DNA of 22,361 nucleotides from Rhodospirillales bacterium (GTDB lineage Bacteria > Pseudomonadota > Alphaproteobacteria > Rhodospirillales > JABHCV01). Location of the stretch: the NCBI GenBank assembly GCA_016776705.1, contig JADHSW010000019.1, forward strand, positions 1 through 22,361, in the 5' to 3' direction. Shown here piece by piece: positions 6,624 to 14,776 of the stretch (positions are counted from its first letter, which is position 1; each line of letters starts with the position of its first letter). A program made the translations under genes and the position numbers. The notes below the pieces were generated by a model, which saw nothing but the letters and a program-made list of their open reading frames with translations, was not told the origin of the DNA and made no database searches.

Positions 6624-7343
6624 TTAAACGCCCAGGTGCTGTACGTGAATGTCGGGGTTTTCAGCAAGTTCCCTGGAGGAGCCACTGAAAACAATCTGGC
6701 CCTTGACCAAAATCAGGCTCTTGTCCGAAACCGATAAAGTCGCATCCACATCCTTGTCGACGATGATGGTTGCAATCCCGGTTTCCTTCACCTTGCGAAC
6801 CACAGACCAGATTTCCTTGCGAATCAGGGGGGCCAGACCTTCTGTCGCCTCGTCCAGAATCAACAGCTCAGGGTTGGTCATCAGGGCGCGACCGATGGAA
6901 AGCATTTGCTGCTCCCCTCCGGACAGGTGATCCCCCATATTGCTCATGCGTTCGGCCAATCGGGGAAAGGTTTTCAAGACCCTTTCAAGTGTCCATTCCT
7001 GTTGCCCCTTAACACCGGGGCGGGCAGACATAATCAAATTTTCTTCGACGCTCAGTCCCGGAAAGATACCCCGTCCCTCGGGAACCAGTCCCAGACCGAG
7101 ACGGGCAATTACATGAGGGGAAGCACCGGTAACATTATTCCCATAGACCCTGACCTCGCCTTCAGTTGGCGGGGTTAGTCCAAAAATGGAACGGATGGTC
7201 GTGGTTTTACCCATGCCGTTACGCCCCATAAGGCTCAGACATTCACCGGGATGAACGGAAAAATCGATACCATGCAGGATATGGCTGGCGCCGTAATGCG
7301 TATGCAGTCCGCTGACCTCAAGGATCGGTGTATCTGCCTTCAT
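6624..7343 (-). CDS. livF: Branched-chain-type ABC transporter ATP-binding protein LivF
   Basis: 239 residues, the usual LivF length. Walker A GRNGMGKTT is at 40-48, the signature LSGGEQQ at 140-146, and Walker B LLILDEATEGL at 160-170, with alanine in place of the common proline after DE. It pairs with LivG to energise import through LivH/LivM at the inner membrane. Its ATG overlaps the livG stop by four bases (ATGA), so translation is coupled. It is the last gene of the minus-strand run that begins at boxC. In this setting the importer most likely carries benzoate or a related aromatic acid rather than leucine. That is inferred from operon membership; Liv-type importers for aromatic acids (e.g. 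HbaEFGH) are known. Confidence 0.9.
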   Translation of the reverse strand: MKADTPILEVSGLHTHYGASHILHGIDFSVHPGECLSLMGRNGMGKTTTIRSIFGLTPPTEGEVRVYGNNVTGASPHVIARLGLGLVPEGRGIFPGLSVEENLIMSARPGVKGQQEWTLERVLKTFPRLAERMSNMGDHLSGGEQQMLSIGRALMTNPELLILDEATEGLAPLIRKEIWSVVRKVKETGIATIIVDKDVDATLSVSDKSLILVKGQIVFSGSSRELAENPDIHVQHLGV

Positions 7344-8098
7344 GCGACGTCCTCCCCTGTTCCCAGATAGGCATCCTGAACTTCCTGAGAGTTCCGGATT
7401 TCCTCAGGTGTGCCGGTCGCCAGAACCTTGCCATTCACCATCACCGTCAACGCATCGGCAACGGCAAATACCGCGTCCATATCATGTTCGATCAAAACCA
7501 CGCTGTGTTCTTCAGCAAGGCGTTTGATCAGTTCCACCACCTGTTGGGATTCATCGGTCCCCATGCCTGCCAGCGGTTCATCCAGCAAAAGCAGATTCGG
7601 TTCAGTCGCCAGCATCATGCCAATTTCCAACTGGCGCTGTTCGCCGTAGCTCATGGCGGAGGCCACCGTATCGATCCTGTCATTCAGGCCGCAAAGATCA
7701 ATCGCCCTTTCTGCACGCAGGCGAACTTCACTGTAGGCCTTGGCGGGACGGAAGAAACGCATAGAGGTCGACATTCTTGATTGCGCGCCCAGCCAGCAAT
7801 TCTTCAGGCAGGTGAATTCGGGGAAAATGTTGGTTTTTTGGTAACTTCGCCCGATTCCCAGTTGTGATATCGCATGCACCGGCTGACGGGTCAGATCATT
7901 GTCCCCGAAGGTGATCTTCCCACTGGTTGGTAGTAATTCGCCGGATAGCAAGTTGATCAACGTGGTTTTACCGGCCCCGTTCGGTCCGATGATGGCATGC
8001 ACCCTGGATTCCATAAAATCGATGGTGACACTGTCGACGGCAACCAGCCCGCCGAAGCTTTTTGACAGATCACGGGTGCTGAGGATAGCTTTGGTCAT
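7340..8098 (-). CDS. livG: Branched-chain-type ABC transporter ATP-binding protein LivG
   Basis: 252 residues. Walker A GPNGAGKTT is at 38-46, the signature MSYGEQRQLEIG at 149-160, Walker B LLLLDEP at 169-175, and the switch region VVLIEHDMDAVF follows. The start at 8098 is chosen because AAGGAGG precedes it closely and MTKAILSTRDLSKSFGG is the normal LivG beginning. An upstream in-frame ATG at 8215 would add 39 residues of antisense-like sequence inside livM. Its ATG overlaps the livM stop (ATGA), and its own stop overlaps the livF start, so livMGF are tightly coupled. It acts as the second ATPase of the importer. Confidence 0.9.
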   Translation of the reverse strand: MTKAILSTRDLSKSFGGLVAVDSVTIDFMESRVHAIIGPNGAGKTTLINLLSGELLPTSGKITFGDNDLTRQPVHAISQLGIGRSYQKTNIFPEFTCLKNCWLGAQSRMSTSMRFFRPAKAYSEVRLRAERAIDLCGLNDRIDTVASAMSYGEQRQLEIGMMLATEPNLLLLDEPLAGMGTDESQQVVELIKRLAEEHSVVLIEHDMDAVFAVADALTVMVNGKVLATGTPEEIRNSQEVQDAYLGTGEDVA

Positions 8099-9060
8099 TT
8101 GCCATCCTCCTTCTTGTTTGTGAATTTGGAAAACAATCCGGCTATTCCATTTGGCAGGAACAAGACAACGGCAATAACAAAGACACCCAATAACAGCAAC
8201 CAGTGGTCGCTCCACAATTCCTGAAAGTAATCCTGCAGGAAGCCCATGGCGAAGGCGCCCAGCACGGGGCCGTAGAGTGTGCCCATACCGCCCAGAATAA
8301 CCACCATCATCACTGTACCGGACTCATGCCAGCCCAGGTGTGCCGGGCTCATAATCCCGCCCGCGTTGGCTTCAAGAAACCCCGCAAACCCGGCCATGGT
8401 TCCGGCGATGACAAAGCTGACCAGCTTGTAGTGCTGTGTGTTGAAACCCAACGCCCGCGTGCGCGCTTCATTGGCGTGAATGCCACGGATCACTTGTCCG
8501 AACGGTGCTTTCAGGATGATAGACAGGATCAGATATGAAACCACCAGACTGACGAGGACAAAGTAATAAAAGGTGTGAGGGTTATTCAGATCGAGAATCT
8601 GGAAACCACCGATAGCGACGGAGGGCTTGTAGAAAATGAAAATGCCGTCGGATCCACCAAGATCCTGATTTTCATTGAAGTAGTAATAAAACATCTGGGC
8701 GAATGCCAGTGTAATCATAATGAAGTAAATGCCGGTCGTTCGCACCGAAAACCATCCAATGACCAGCGCGGCAAGGGCCGCACCCAAAAGACAGACCGGA
8801 AGGGCAAACCAGATACTGACGGCCTCGCTTTCCGGAGTAACGATCGCCAGCAGATAGCCTGACAGGCCAAAGAACGCGGCGTGGCCAAAGCTGATCAATC
8901 CGGTAAAGCCGATCAAAAGATCAAGGCTCATGGCGAAAATGCCCATGATCATCAGACGAATTACAAGTTCCTGATAAAATTCGTCACCAATAATGGGGAA
9001 CGCAGCCAATGCCCCAACAGCAAGGATGAGGAAGGCCAGAAGTGGGCGGGAATGGGTCAT
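8095..9060 (-). CDS. livM: Branched-chain-type ABC transporter permease LivM
   Basis: 321 residues, strongly hydrophobic with about eight to ten membrane segments. It opens with a hydrophobic helix (RPLLAFLILAVGALAAFPII). It carries typical LivM stretches such as LDLLIGFTGLISFGHAAFFGLSGY and the cytoplasmic loop with EARTRALGFN that couples to the ATPases, followed by a GGMGTLYGPVLGA segment. It forms the channel with LivH. One base separates it from the livH stop, and GGAGG inside the livH end serves as ribosome-binding site. The short charged tail KFTNKKEDGK is cytoplasmic. Confidence 0.9.
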   Translation of the reverse strand: MTHSRPLLAFLILAVGALAAFPIIGDEFYQELVIRLMIMGIFAMSLDLLIGFTGLISFGHAAFFGLSGYLLAIVTPESEAVSIWFALPVCLLGAALAALVIGWFSVRTTGIYFIMITLAFAQMFYYYFNENQDLGGSDGIFIFYKPSVAIGGFQILDLNNPHTFYYFVLVSLVVSYLILSIILKAPFGQVIRGIHANEARTRALGFNTQHYKLVSFVIAGTMAGFAGFLEANAGGIMSPAHLGWHESGTVMMVVILGGMGTLYGPVLGAFAMGFLQDYFQELWSDHWLLLLGVFVIAVVLFLPNGIAGLFSKFTNKKEDGK

Positions 9061-9061
9061 G

Positions 9062-9928
9062 TTACGAGGGCCTCCCGAAAAGGCCTTGCGGACGCCATAA
9101 CAGCACCAGGGCCATTAAGGCGTAAATCACCATCGACGAGAATTCCGGCACCAGAACCTTGCCGAATGTATCCGCCAGTCCGACCAGCATTGCGCCGACA
9201 AAAGCTCCCTTCACTGAGCCGATGCCGCCGATAACGATAACCACGAAGGAAATAATCAAAATGAAATCGCCCATGCCCGGATAGACAGAACTCAACGGCG
9301 CGTCGATCATGCCGGAAAAACCCGCCAGTGCCGCGCCCAAACTGAAGACAATAGCAAAGACCCGACTAATATTAATACCCAGCGCTTGAGCCATCTCCCG
9401 GTTGGTGGCCCCGGCCCTGATCATCATGCCAAGTTTGGTCTTGCCGATAACCACGTACATGCCCGCCGCCACAATCATGCAAACCAGAGACACAAAAAGT
9501 CGATAAACGGGATATTCCTGATTCCCCATGGGGATGGAAGCCGAAAGGAATTCAGGCACGGGGACACTGTAAAAATCACTGCCCCAAAGAATTTTTTGCA
9601 TTTCGTTCAGGATCAGGATCAATCCATAGGTCAACAGCACCTGATACAGGTGGTCGCGTTTGTATAAAAAAGATATGGCCAACCGTTCAATCGCATAGCC
9701 GAAAATCACCATAATGGGCAGGCCGACCAGAATCGCAACCCACAGGGAATTCGACATCCCAAACAACCAGAAAGAAAGATAGGCGCCAATCATATAGAAC
9801 GCACCGTGGGCAAGGTTAATGATACCCATGATGCCGAAAATCAGTGTCAGACCACTGGCGACCAGAAACAGGGTAAACCCGTATTGGACCCCGTTCAAAA
9901 TCTGAATAAGAAAAGTGGCAAAATCCAT
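9062..9928 (-). CDS. livH: Branched-chain-type ABC transporter permease LivH
   Basis: 288 residues with multiple membrane helices. The LivH hallmarks are visible: the N-terminal segment ILNGVQYGFTLFLVASGLTLIFGIMGIINLAHGAFYMIGAY, the EAA-like loop region GATNREMAQALGIN, and VIVIGGIGSVKGAFVGAMLVG near the C-terminus. It is the partner of LivM in the inner membrane. Only a weak ribosome-binding site precedes the ATG at 9928. A stem-loop followed by a T-rich tract lies in the 119-base gap to livK, which would be expected to lower permease expression relative to the binding protein. Confidence 0.9.
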   Translation of the reverse strand: MDFATFLIQILNGVQYGFTLFLVASGLTLIFGIMGIINLAHGAFYMIGAYLSFWLFGMSNSLWVAILVGLPIMVIFGYAIERLAISFLYKRDHLYQVLLTYGLILILNEMQKILWGSDFYSVPVPEFLSASIPMGNQEYPVYRLFVSLVCMIVAAGMYVVIGKTKLGMMIRAGATNREMAQALGINISRVFAIVFSLGAALAGFSGMIDAPLSSVYPGMGDFILIISFVVIVIGGIGSVKGAFVGAMLVGLADTFGKVLVPEFSSMVIYALMALVLLWRPQGLFGRPS

Positions 9929-9982
9929 AGCGTTAAGAATATTTCAGTTCGAATCAAGAGTTAATGAGGCTGTCATACAGGT

Positions 9983-10025
9983 AAAAAGGAACCCCAGGCA
10001 CAGTCAGAACAACCGCACGCCGGGG
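9983..10025 (-). terminator. Stem-loop with T-tract after livK (attenuating terminator candidate)
   Basis: On the minus strand CCCCGGC (10025-10019) can pair with GCC-T-GGGG (9999-9992, one bulged base) around a 19-base loop. The sequence TTCCTTTTT follows (9991-9983). The long loop makes it a modest terminator. Its place between livK and livH suggests partial termination or mRNA protection that gives excess binding protein. Confidence 0.35.
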
Positions 10026-10047
10026 CCCCCAAATTTCCCACAGGCTA

Positions 10048-11256
10048 TTAGGCCATCTTGCAGCCGTCAGCCGGGTCTTCCAGTGCTTCTGCGGCAATGC
10101 CCAGAAGTTTCTGTTCTCCGTTTTCAACCTGACGCAGATAGATGTTCTGAATCGGGTTGTGGGCTTTCGACATGGACCACGGTCCACGCGGGCTATCCGG
10201 AATGCTTGATGATTCCATCGCAGAAATAACGTCTGCGGTGGATTCGACATCGCCGCCAACTGCCGCGGCTGCTTGCAACAACAACGAGCCCGTGTCGTAA
10301 CCCTGTACCGAGAACACGTTCGGATTCGAGCCGAAAGCGGAATTGTAATCGGCACGGAATTTTTCGTTCTCGCGGTTATCAAGGTTGGACGCATAGTGAA
10401 GGGTGGTCTTGATCCCTTCTGCAGCGGAACCGGCAGCCTTTTCAACACCTTCGGTCAGGAAGCCAGGACCATAAAGCGGAATTTTGTCTTTAAGTCCTGC
10501 GGCTTCGTAGTCCTTAAGGAACTTGGTCGCGCCACCGCCAGAGAAGAAGGCGAACACGCAATCAGGATTCAAGGATGCAATTTCAGACAGATGTGCCTGG
10601 AATTCAACGTTCGGGAACGGCAGCAGGATATCCTTGACGGATTTTCCGCCCATAGTGGCAAAGCCATCACGGCCAGCGGCCATCATCTGGATACCTGCAC
10701 CGTATTTCCATGAAATTGTGACACAGGTCTTGTGGCCTTCCTTGGCCATCAACACACCACCCGGAAAAGCAGGTTGCCAGTTGGAGAACGAGGTACGGAA
10801 AATATTCGGGGCGCACAAGGGGCCGGTAACTGCGTTGGAACCGGCATTCGGCACGATCATTATTGGACTCTTCAGTTGTCCCATAATTTTCGCCATGGCA
10901 GCGGCAATACCAGAGTGAACAGGCCCGACCAGGAAGTCGACCTTTTCCTTTTTGATCAGCTTGTTAGTGTTTTGAGGTGCCTTGGGAACAGACATCTCAC
11001 TATCGACGGCGATATAGTCAATAGGACGACCACCCATTTTACCACCGGCCTGTTCGATACGCATTTTCATGGCGTTTGTGATCGAATTGCCAAGCATGGC
11101 ATAGGTGCCTGAATATGGCAGAAGAATACCGACCTTGATTGGCGCCTTGGCACCAATTGCAAAACGGGTCGGAATGAAGCTACTGGCTGCAACGAGCCCT
11201 GTGGTAGCCGCAGCGCCTGCTATAAAATTACGACGTGACTTATTATTTTTCGACAT
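10048..11256 (-). CDS. livK: Periplasmic binding protein of the Liv-type ABC importer (Tat-exported)
   Basis: 402 residues, type I periplasmic binding fold. The start at 11256 is chosen because GGGAGA precedes it and MSKNNKSRRNFI follows. The longer reading from 11319 adds 21 non-signal residues. The N-terminus is a twin-arginine signal: SRRNFI, then a hydrophobic AGAAATTGLVAASSF stretch, so export is probably as a folded protein. The mature protein begins about APIKVGILLPYSGTYAMLG, the standard Peripla_BP_6 opening, followed by DFLVGPVHSGIAAAMAKI. The ligand is probably benzoate or a related aromatic acid given the operon; residues alone do not prove it. A candidate internal promoter at 11346-11374 lies upstream. 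Confidence 0.85.
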   Translation of the reverse strand: MSKNNKSRRNFIAGAAATTGLVAASSFIPTRFAIGAKAPIKVGILLPYSGTYAMLGNSITNAMKMRIEQAGGKMGGRPIDYIAVDSEMSVPKAPQNTNKLIKKEKVDFLVGPVHSGIAAAMAKIMGQLKSPIMIVPNAGSNAVTGPLCAPNIFRTSFSNWQPAFPGGVLMAKEGHKTCVTISWKYGAGIQMMAAGRDGFATMGGKSVKDILLPFPNVEFQAHLSEIASLNPDCVFAFFSGGGATKFLKDYEAAGLKDKIPLYGPGFLTEGVEKAAGSAAEGIKTTLHYASNLDNRENEKFRADYNSAFGSNPNVFSVQGYDTGSLLLQAAAAVGGDVESTADVISAMESSSIPDSPRGPWSMSKAHNPIQNIYLRQVENGEQKLLGIAAEALEDPADGCKMA

Positions 11257-11345
11257 TGAGTAAAGTCTCCCTTTTTCTTTCTCCCAGTGGGTTAACGGTT
11301 CGTTTTTATTCCATTTCAACCCTTCGCATAATGAACCTGGGTAAA

Positions 11346-11374
11346 ATCCTATGCTATGAAGGTGTTGATGTCAC
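11346..11374 (-). promoter_or_regulatory. Candidate internal promoter for livK
   Basis: On the minus strand GTGACA (11374-11369) and TAGGAT (11351-11346) are 17 bases apart, matching the -35/-10 consensus at 5/6 and 4/6 positions. Start of transcription would be near 11339, with a leader of about 80 bases before livK. It lies in the 131-base gap after the CoA-transferase gene, so transporter genes may also be transcribed separately from box genes. Confidence 0.35.
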
Positions 11375-11387
11375 CATTTCAGACGAA

Positions 11388-12143
11388 TTATCGCCAAAAA
11401 CCATCCTTATCAATTTTGTGAAGCGCTGCCATTTCTTCAGGCGAAGGTGGCGGTGTTTCAATCATTTTCGGCTGAATCTTCAGGTTCCAGCCCGTATTTT
11501 CGCGTATTTCCTCTATTGTGTTCCCTTCATGGATGGAAGCCAGATGCATTTCATTATCGGGGCCATAGGGCCTTAAAATGCCCCGGTCTGTGATCAACGC
11601 CGAAGGACCGCCTTTTAGACCCGCCCTGGCGCGACTGTCTCCCCCGCTAAGATAACCCGGTGAGGTTACATAAGCGACCTTTTCCACAAGCCGTTTCTTT
11701 TCGTGGTTCATTATCACTAATAAACGCTTCGACATGGCGGCAATATCCGCCGCACCGCCAGAACCGGGAAGCTTTACGTCTGGCCTGGTGAAATCACCGA
11801 TATACGAGGTATTGATATTGCCATAGCGATCAACCTCCGCCCCGCCAATAAAGCCGGCATCGACGCGTCCGCGCTGTAATTGACTCATTACCGGCACCAG
11901 TCCTGACAGCCACGCCGCGTTTAACTGGTTTGGCGGGTCACCCATGGTGTAAAGCATGTCTTCAGCAGGCGCGTAGCGGGCAATACCGCATTCGAACAAG
12001 CCCACCGCATTGGGCGCATGGGTCAGGCGGGCGACGCCGTAAGCCGTGATCGGCAGACGCATGCCAACGAACACCAGTTCACCATCGGCGATTTCCCGGG
12101 CGGCGGAGATAATCATCAGTTCCTGGATTGAATAATCAGCCAT
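11388..12143 (-). CDS. CoA-transferase family I, subunit B (GctB/CatJ-like)
   Basis: 251 residues counted from MADYSIQEL. A possible earlier ATG at 12161 overlaps the subunit A gene. The segment NAVGLFECGIARYAP carries glutamate E51 at the place of the catalytic glutamate of glutaconate CoA-transferase beta (E54). A true CoA-transferase, working through a glutamyl-CoA thioester, is therefore likely. Further family features are GGAEVDRYGNINTSYIG and LPGSGGAADIAAM. It forms a heteromer with the protein encoded just upstream, with a 4-base gap. The substrate is unknown. Because the pathway here already yields 3-oxoadipyl-CoA as a thioester, a 3-oxoadipate CoA-transferase is not obviously required; activation of an alternative acid is possible. 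Confidence 0.75.
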   Translation of the reverse strand: MADYSIQELMIISAAREIADGELVFVGMRLPITAYGVARLTHAPNAVGLFECGIARYAPAEDMLYTMGDPPNQLNAAWLSGLVPVMSQLQRGRVDAGFIGGAEVDRYGNINTSYIGDFTRPDVKLPGSGGAADIAAMSKRLLVIMNHEKKRLVEKVAYVTSPGYLSGGDSRARAGLKGGPSALITDRGILRPYGPDNEMHLASIHEGNTIEEIRENTGWNLKIQPKMIETPPPSPEEMAALHKIDKDGFWR

Positions 12144-12147
12144 GGCC

Positions 12148-13071
12148 CTAATCCGCTGCATAGTTGGTGGGTGCAGCCATGGCCGAACCGGTTATACGCA
12201 GGTCATTCAGCCGAAGGCTGAGTTTTTCACGGTAGCCCGAATGATCGGGAACCCCAAACACCCACTCATCCAGCCAGGCCTTAAAGCCTTCCGGCGTACG
12301 GCTGCGGCTATGATATTCACCAAAGAAATCGTTATCACGCTTCCAGCAACCGACTTGCGGCGAAGGATGCACGGCCGCCGGTACATGGCAAACCGCTGTG
12401 ACCAGATAGCCCGGCACCAGAACACGGCAAGGGTCGGAGGCGATGACATCGCTTTGGACAATTTCATCGGCCAGCAAAATCACTTTTTCCGCCGCCAGGG
12501 CGGCTTCCTGAGCGACGCCCCGATTACCCCAGTGATGGTTGTTCCCCTGGGAATCGGCGCGCTGGACACACAAGATAGCGACATCAGGAGCAAGCGGCGG
12601 AACCAGGACAACGGGTTCCTCATCCTCAGAAAACGGATTTTTCGTTATCTGGAAGTTCGGATTGGATTTTGTGATGTCTGAACCCAGAATGGATCGCATC
12701 GGAGCAAAAGGCATTCCGTAAGCTCCAGCCATCAACGCCATGCCTATGGAAAAGTTTGAATTATCATTCAACTTGATCGCCGGTGTTTCCCGATTTTCAA
12801 ATGCCCGGCGATAATTGTGACCAAGGCCACCAGAAACGTTACCGACCCATGCCCCCGTTACTTCATCGACACTACCGGCGCCAACCAGCATATCTGTCGA
12901 CGCATCGGAAATCGGCGCAATGACGTTCAGCCCTTTGATCCCTTGGCGAATAATTTCATGGGTTGCGGCAAAAGGAATATCGGGTTCCAGAACAGCACCC
13001 AGCACGACGGAACTGCCGTCCGGCACGTGGGCCGCAATCGCGTCTTTCAAAGAGTGCAGTTTATCTAGCAT
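12148..13071 (-). CDS. CoA-transferase family I, subunit A (GctA/CatI-like)
   Basis: 307 residues. The pattern ATHEIIRQGIKGLNVIAPISDASTDMLVGAGSVDEV resembles the alpha subunit of glutaconate-type CoA-transferases, where a nucleotide-like CoA site begins with IRQG and LVGAG. Later segments (PDVAILCVQRADSQGNNHHWG, AAEKVILLADEIV) are typical of the same family. It starts 21 bases after the benzoate:CoA ligase stop and is followed immediately by subunit B. The related IpdAB proteins are ring-opening hydrolases rather than transferases. Retention of the glutamate in subunit B argues for transferase chemistry. Confidence 0.75.
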   Translation of the reverse strand: MLDKLHSLKDAIAAHVPDGSSVVLGAVLEPDIPFAATHEIIRQGIKGLNVIAPISDASTDMLVGAGSVDEVTGAWVGNVSGGLGHNYRRAFENRETPAIKLNDNSNFSIGMALMAGAYGMPFAPMRSILGSDITKSNPNFQITKNPFSEDEEPVVLVPPLAPDVAILCVQRADSQGNNHHWGNRGVAQEAALAAEKVILLADEIVQSDVIASDPCRVLVPGYLVTAVCHVPAAVHPSPQVGCWKRDNDFFGEYHSRSRTPEGFKAWLDEWVFGVPDHSGYREKLSLRLNDLRITGSAMAAPTNYAAD

Positions 13072-13092
13072 GGAGTCCCGATCCGGTCTGCT

Positions 13093-14670
13093 TTAACGCA
13101 ACTTGAAACGCTGAATCTTGCCGGTCGCCGTTTTAGGCAAGTCCTCGACAAAATTGAACCAGCGGGGATATTTGTATTTTGCCAGACCTTCCTTGCAGTG
13201 GAGCAACAGTTCTGCCGATAGATCGTCTCCCGCTTCGGACGCATCGTTCAATACGACAAAGGCTTCCGGCTTGATCAGATTTTCATCATCGGCTCGTCCG
13301 ACCACAGCAGCCTCAAGCACCTTGGGATGTTCAATCAGCTTGGCTTCAATTTCGAACGGCGAACACCAGATACCGCCGACTTTCAGCATGTCGTCATTGC
13401 GGCCACAGTAATGGAAATACCCATCTTCATCCTGAATGTAGGTGTCCCCGGTATCAAGCCAGCCATCGACCATGGTTTCGGCTGTTTTTTCAGGATTGTT
13501 CCAGTAATACTTGGCTGTAGATCCTCCGCGAATAAGCAAGCGACCACTGTCTCCGGCAGCAACTTCATTGCGCGCTTCGTCGATAATCTTGGCTTCGTAG
13601 CCGGGCACGACGCGACCGCTGGTCCCCGGTTTATAATCACCAAGAACATTGGAGATAAAGATGTGCAGTGCTTCGGTTGATCCGATACCATCAAGGATAA
13701 CGGTGTCTGTTTTTTCCTGCCAACGCCGGAAGATATCGGCGGGCAAGGCCTCCCCGGCTGATACGCAGGCGCGCAACGAAGACAAGTCCCGTTCCACGCT
13801 TTCAAGCGCCTTCAATTGCGCACCATACAGGGTGGGAACACCGAAATAGACGGATGGTTTGAATTTTTCGATAACATCGAAAGTGCTGTCAGGCGTTGGC
13901 GGGCCTGGCAGGAGAACCGTCGAAGCGCCAACCCAAAGCGGGAATGTCATGCCATTGCCAAGTCCGTAGGCGAAAAACAGTTTGGCGGCTGAAAAACCAA
14001 CATCGTCTTCCTTCAGGCCCAGCATGTTGACGGCGTAATGCTCGCTGGTTTCAACCATATCGCGGTGGGCATGTACCGCCCCTTTTGGTGTTCCCGTGGT
14101 GCCGGAAGAATAAAGCCAGAAACAGTCTTCATCGGCGCTAGCCGGGGCTGCTTCCAATTCGTCCGATGCAGCAGTCATTATCGCGTTCAGGGACTGTCCA
14201 TCGCCTTCCGTTCGAATGACCTGATCAGGCCTGCGCGAGGCTGCCTCAAGTGCAGGTTCCACTTCACCGGCAAACTCGGGGGAATAGACCAGGCCCACGC
14301 AGCCTGAATCTTCAATCATGAACTGATAATCTTTGGCGCGAAGCAACGTGTTCAGGGGAACAGGAACGATACCCGCCTTGATCGCACCCCAAAAAACAAA
14401 GAAGAATGCCGGGCAATCCTTGACCACCATCAGAACCCGCTCACCTTTGCCGATGCCCAGGCCCAAAAGTGCATTTCCCGCCCGGTTGACGCCTTCGGCC
14501 AATTCGCCATAGGTAACCTGATCACCTGCCACACTGCGAATGACAATCTTGTCGGACCGGCCCTCGTCTAGATGGCGGTCAATAAACGACGGTGCGACAT
14601 TGAAATTCGAAGAAAAAGTCAAGCTCGCCGGTGTCGTTGATTTGTCTATGGAGACCGTGTGATCACGCAT
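13093..14670 (-). CDS. bclA: Benzoate:CoA ligase (AMP-forming)
   Basis: 525 residues, the family length for benzoate- and 4-hydroxybenzoate-CoA ligases. The P-loop-like motif YSSGTTGTPKGAVHAH is at 187-202. The aromatic-acid ligase signature SAAKLFFAYGLGN is at about 227-239 and the adenylate motif GIGSTEALHIFISN in the middle. The hinge/adenylation segment WLDTGDTY and the catalytic lysine K518 (LPKTATGKIQRFKLR) lie in the C-terminal domain. It converts benzoate, ATP and CoA to benzoyl-CoA in the cytoplasm, the entry step for BoxB. GGGAGA precedes the ATG. It lies 106 bases after boxB and in front of the CoA-transferase pair. Preference for benzoate over hydroxybenzoate is inferred from boxBC. 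Confidence 0.88.
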   Translation of the reverse strand: MRDHTVSIDKSTTPASLTFSSNFNVAPSFIDRHLDEGRSDKIVIRSVAGDQVTYGELAEGVNRAGNALLGLGIGKGERVLMVVKDCPAFFFVFWGAIKAGIVPVPLNTLLRAKDYQFMIEDSGCVGLVYSPEFAGEVEPALEAASRRPDQVIRTEGDGQSLNAIMTAASDELEAAPASADEDCFWLYSSGTTGTPKGAVHAHRDMVETSEHYAVNMLGLKEDDVGFSAAKLFFAYGLGNGMTFPLWVGASTVLLPGPPTPDSTFDVIEKFKPSVYFGVPTLYGAQLKALESVERDLSSLRACVSAGEALPADIFRRWQEKTDTVILDGIGSTEALHIFISNVLGDYKPGTSGRVVPGYEAKIIDEARNEVAAGDSGRLLIRGGSTAKYYWNNPEKTAETMVDGWLDTGDTYIQDEDGYFHYCGRNDDMLKVGGIWCSPFEIEAKLIEHPKVLEAAVVGRADDENLIKPEAFVVLNDASEAGDDLSAELLLHCKEGLAKYKYPRWFNFVEDLPKTATGKIQRFKLR

Positions 14671-14776
14671 AGGTCTTCTCCCTGTTTGTTTAGGCCCGTT
14701 TATTATTGTTTTTAATCAGACCACATTACCTTTCCCACTATTCGTCGTTCATTCGTTCCCAAGCAATAGAACGCGG

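Noticed and set aside
8099..8215. A 39-residue N-terminal extension of LivG
   Set aside because: It lies inside livM, lacks family similarity, and the ATG at 8098 has AAGGAGG and the normal LivG beginning.
10023..10030. GGGGCCCC self-complementary octamer after livK
   Set aside because: It has no loop to form a hairpin by itself. It is partly used by the larger stem-loop already listed.
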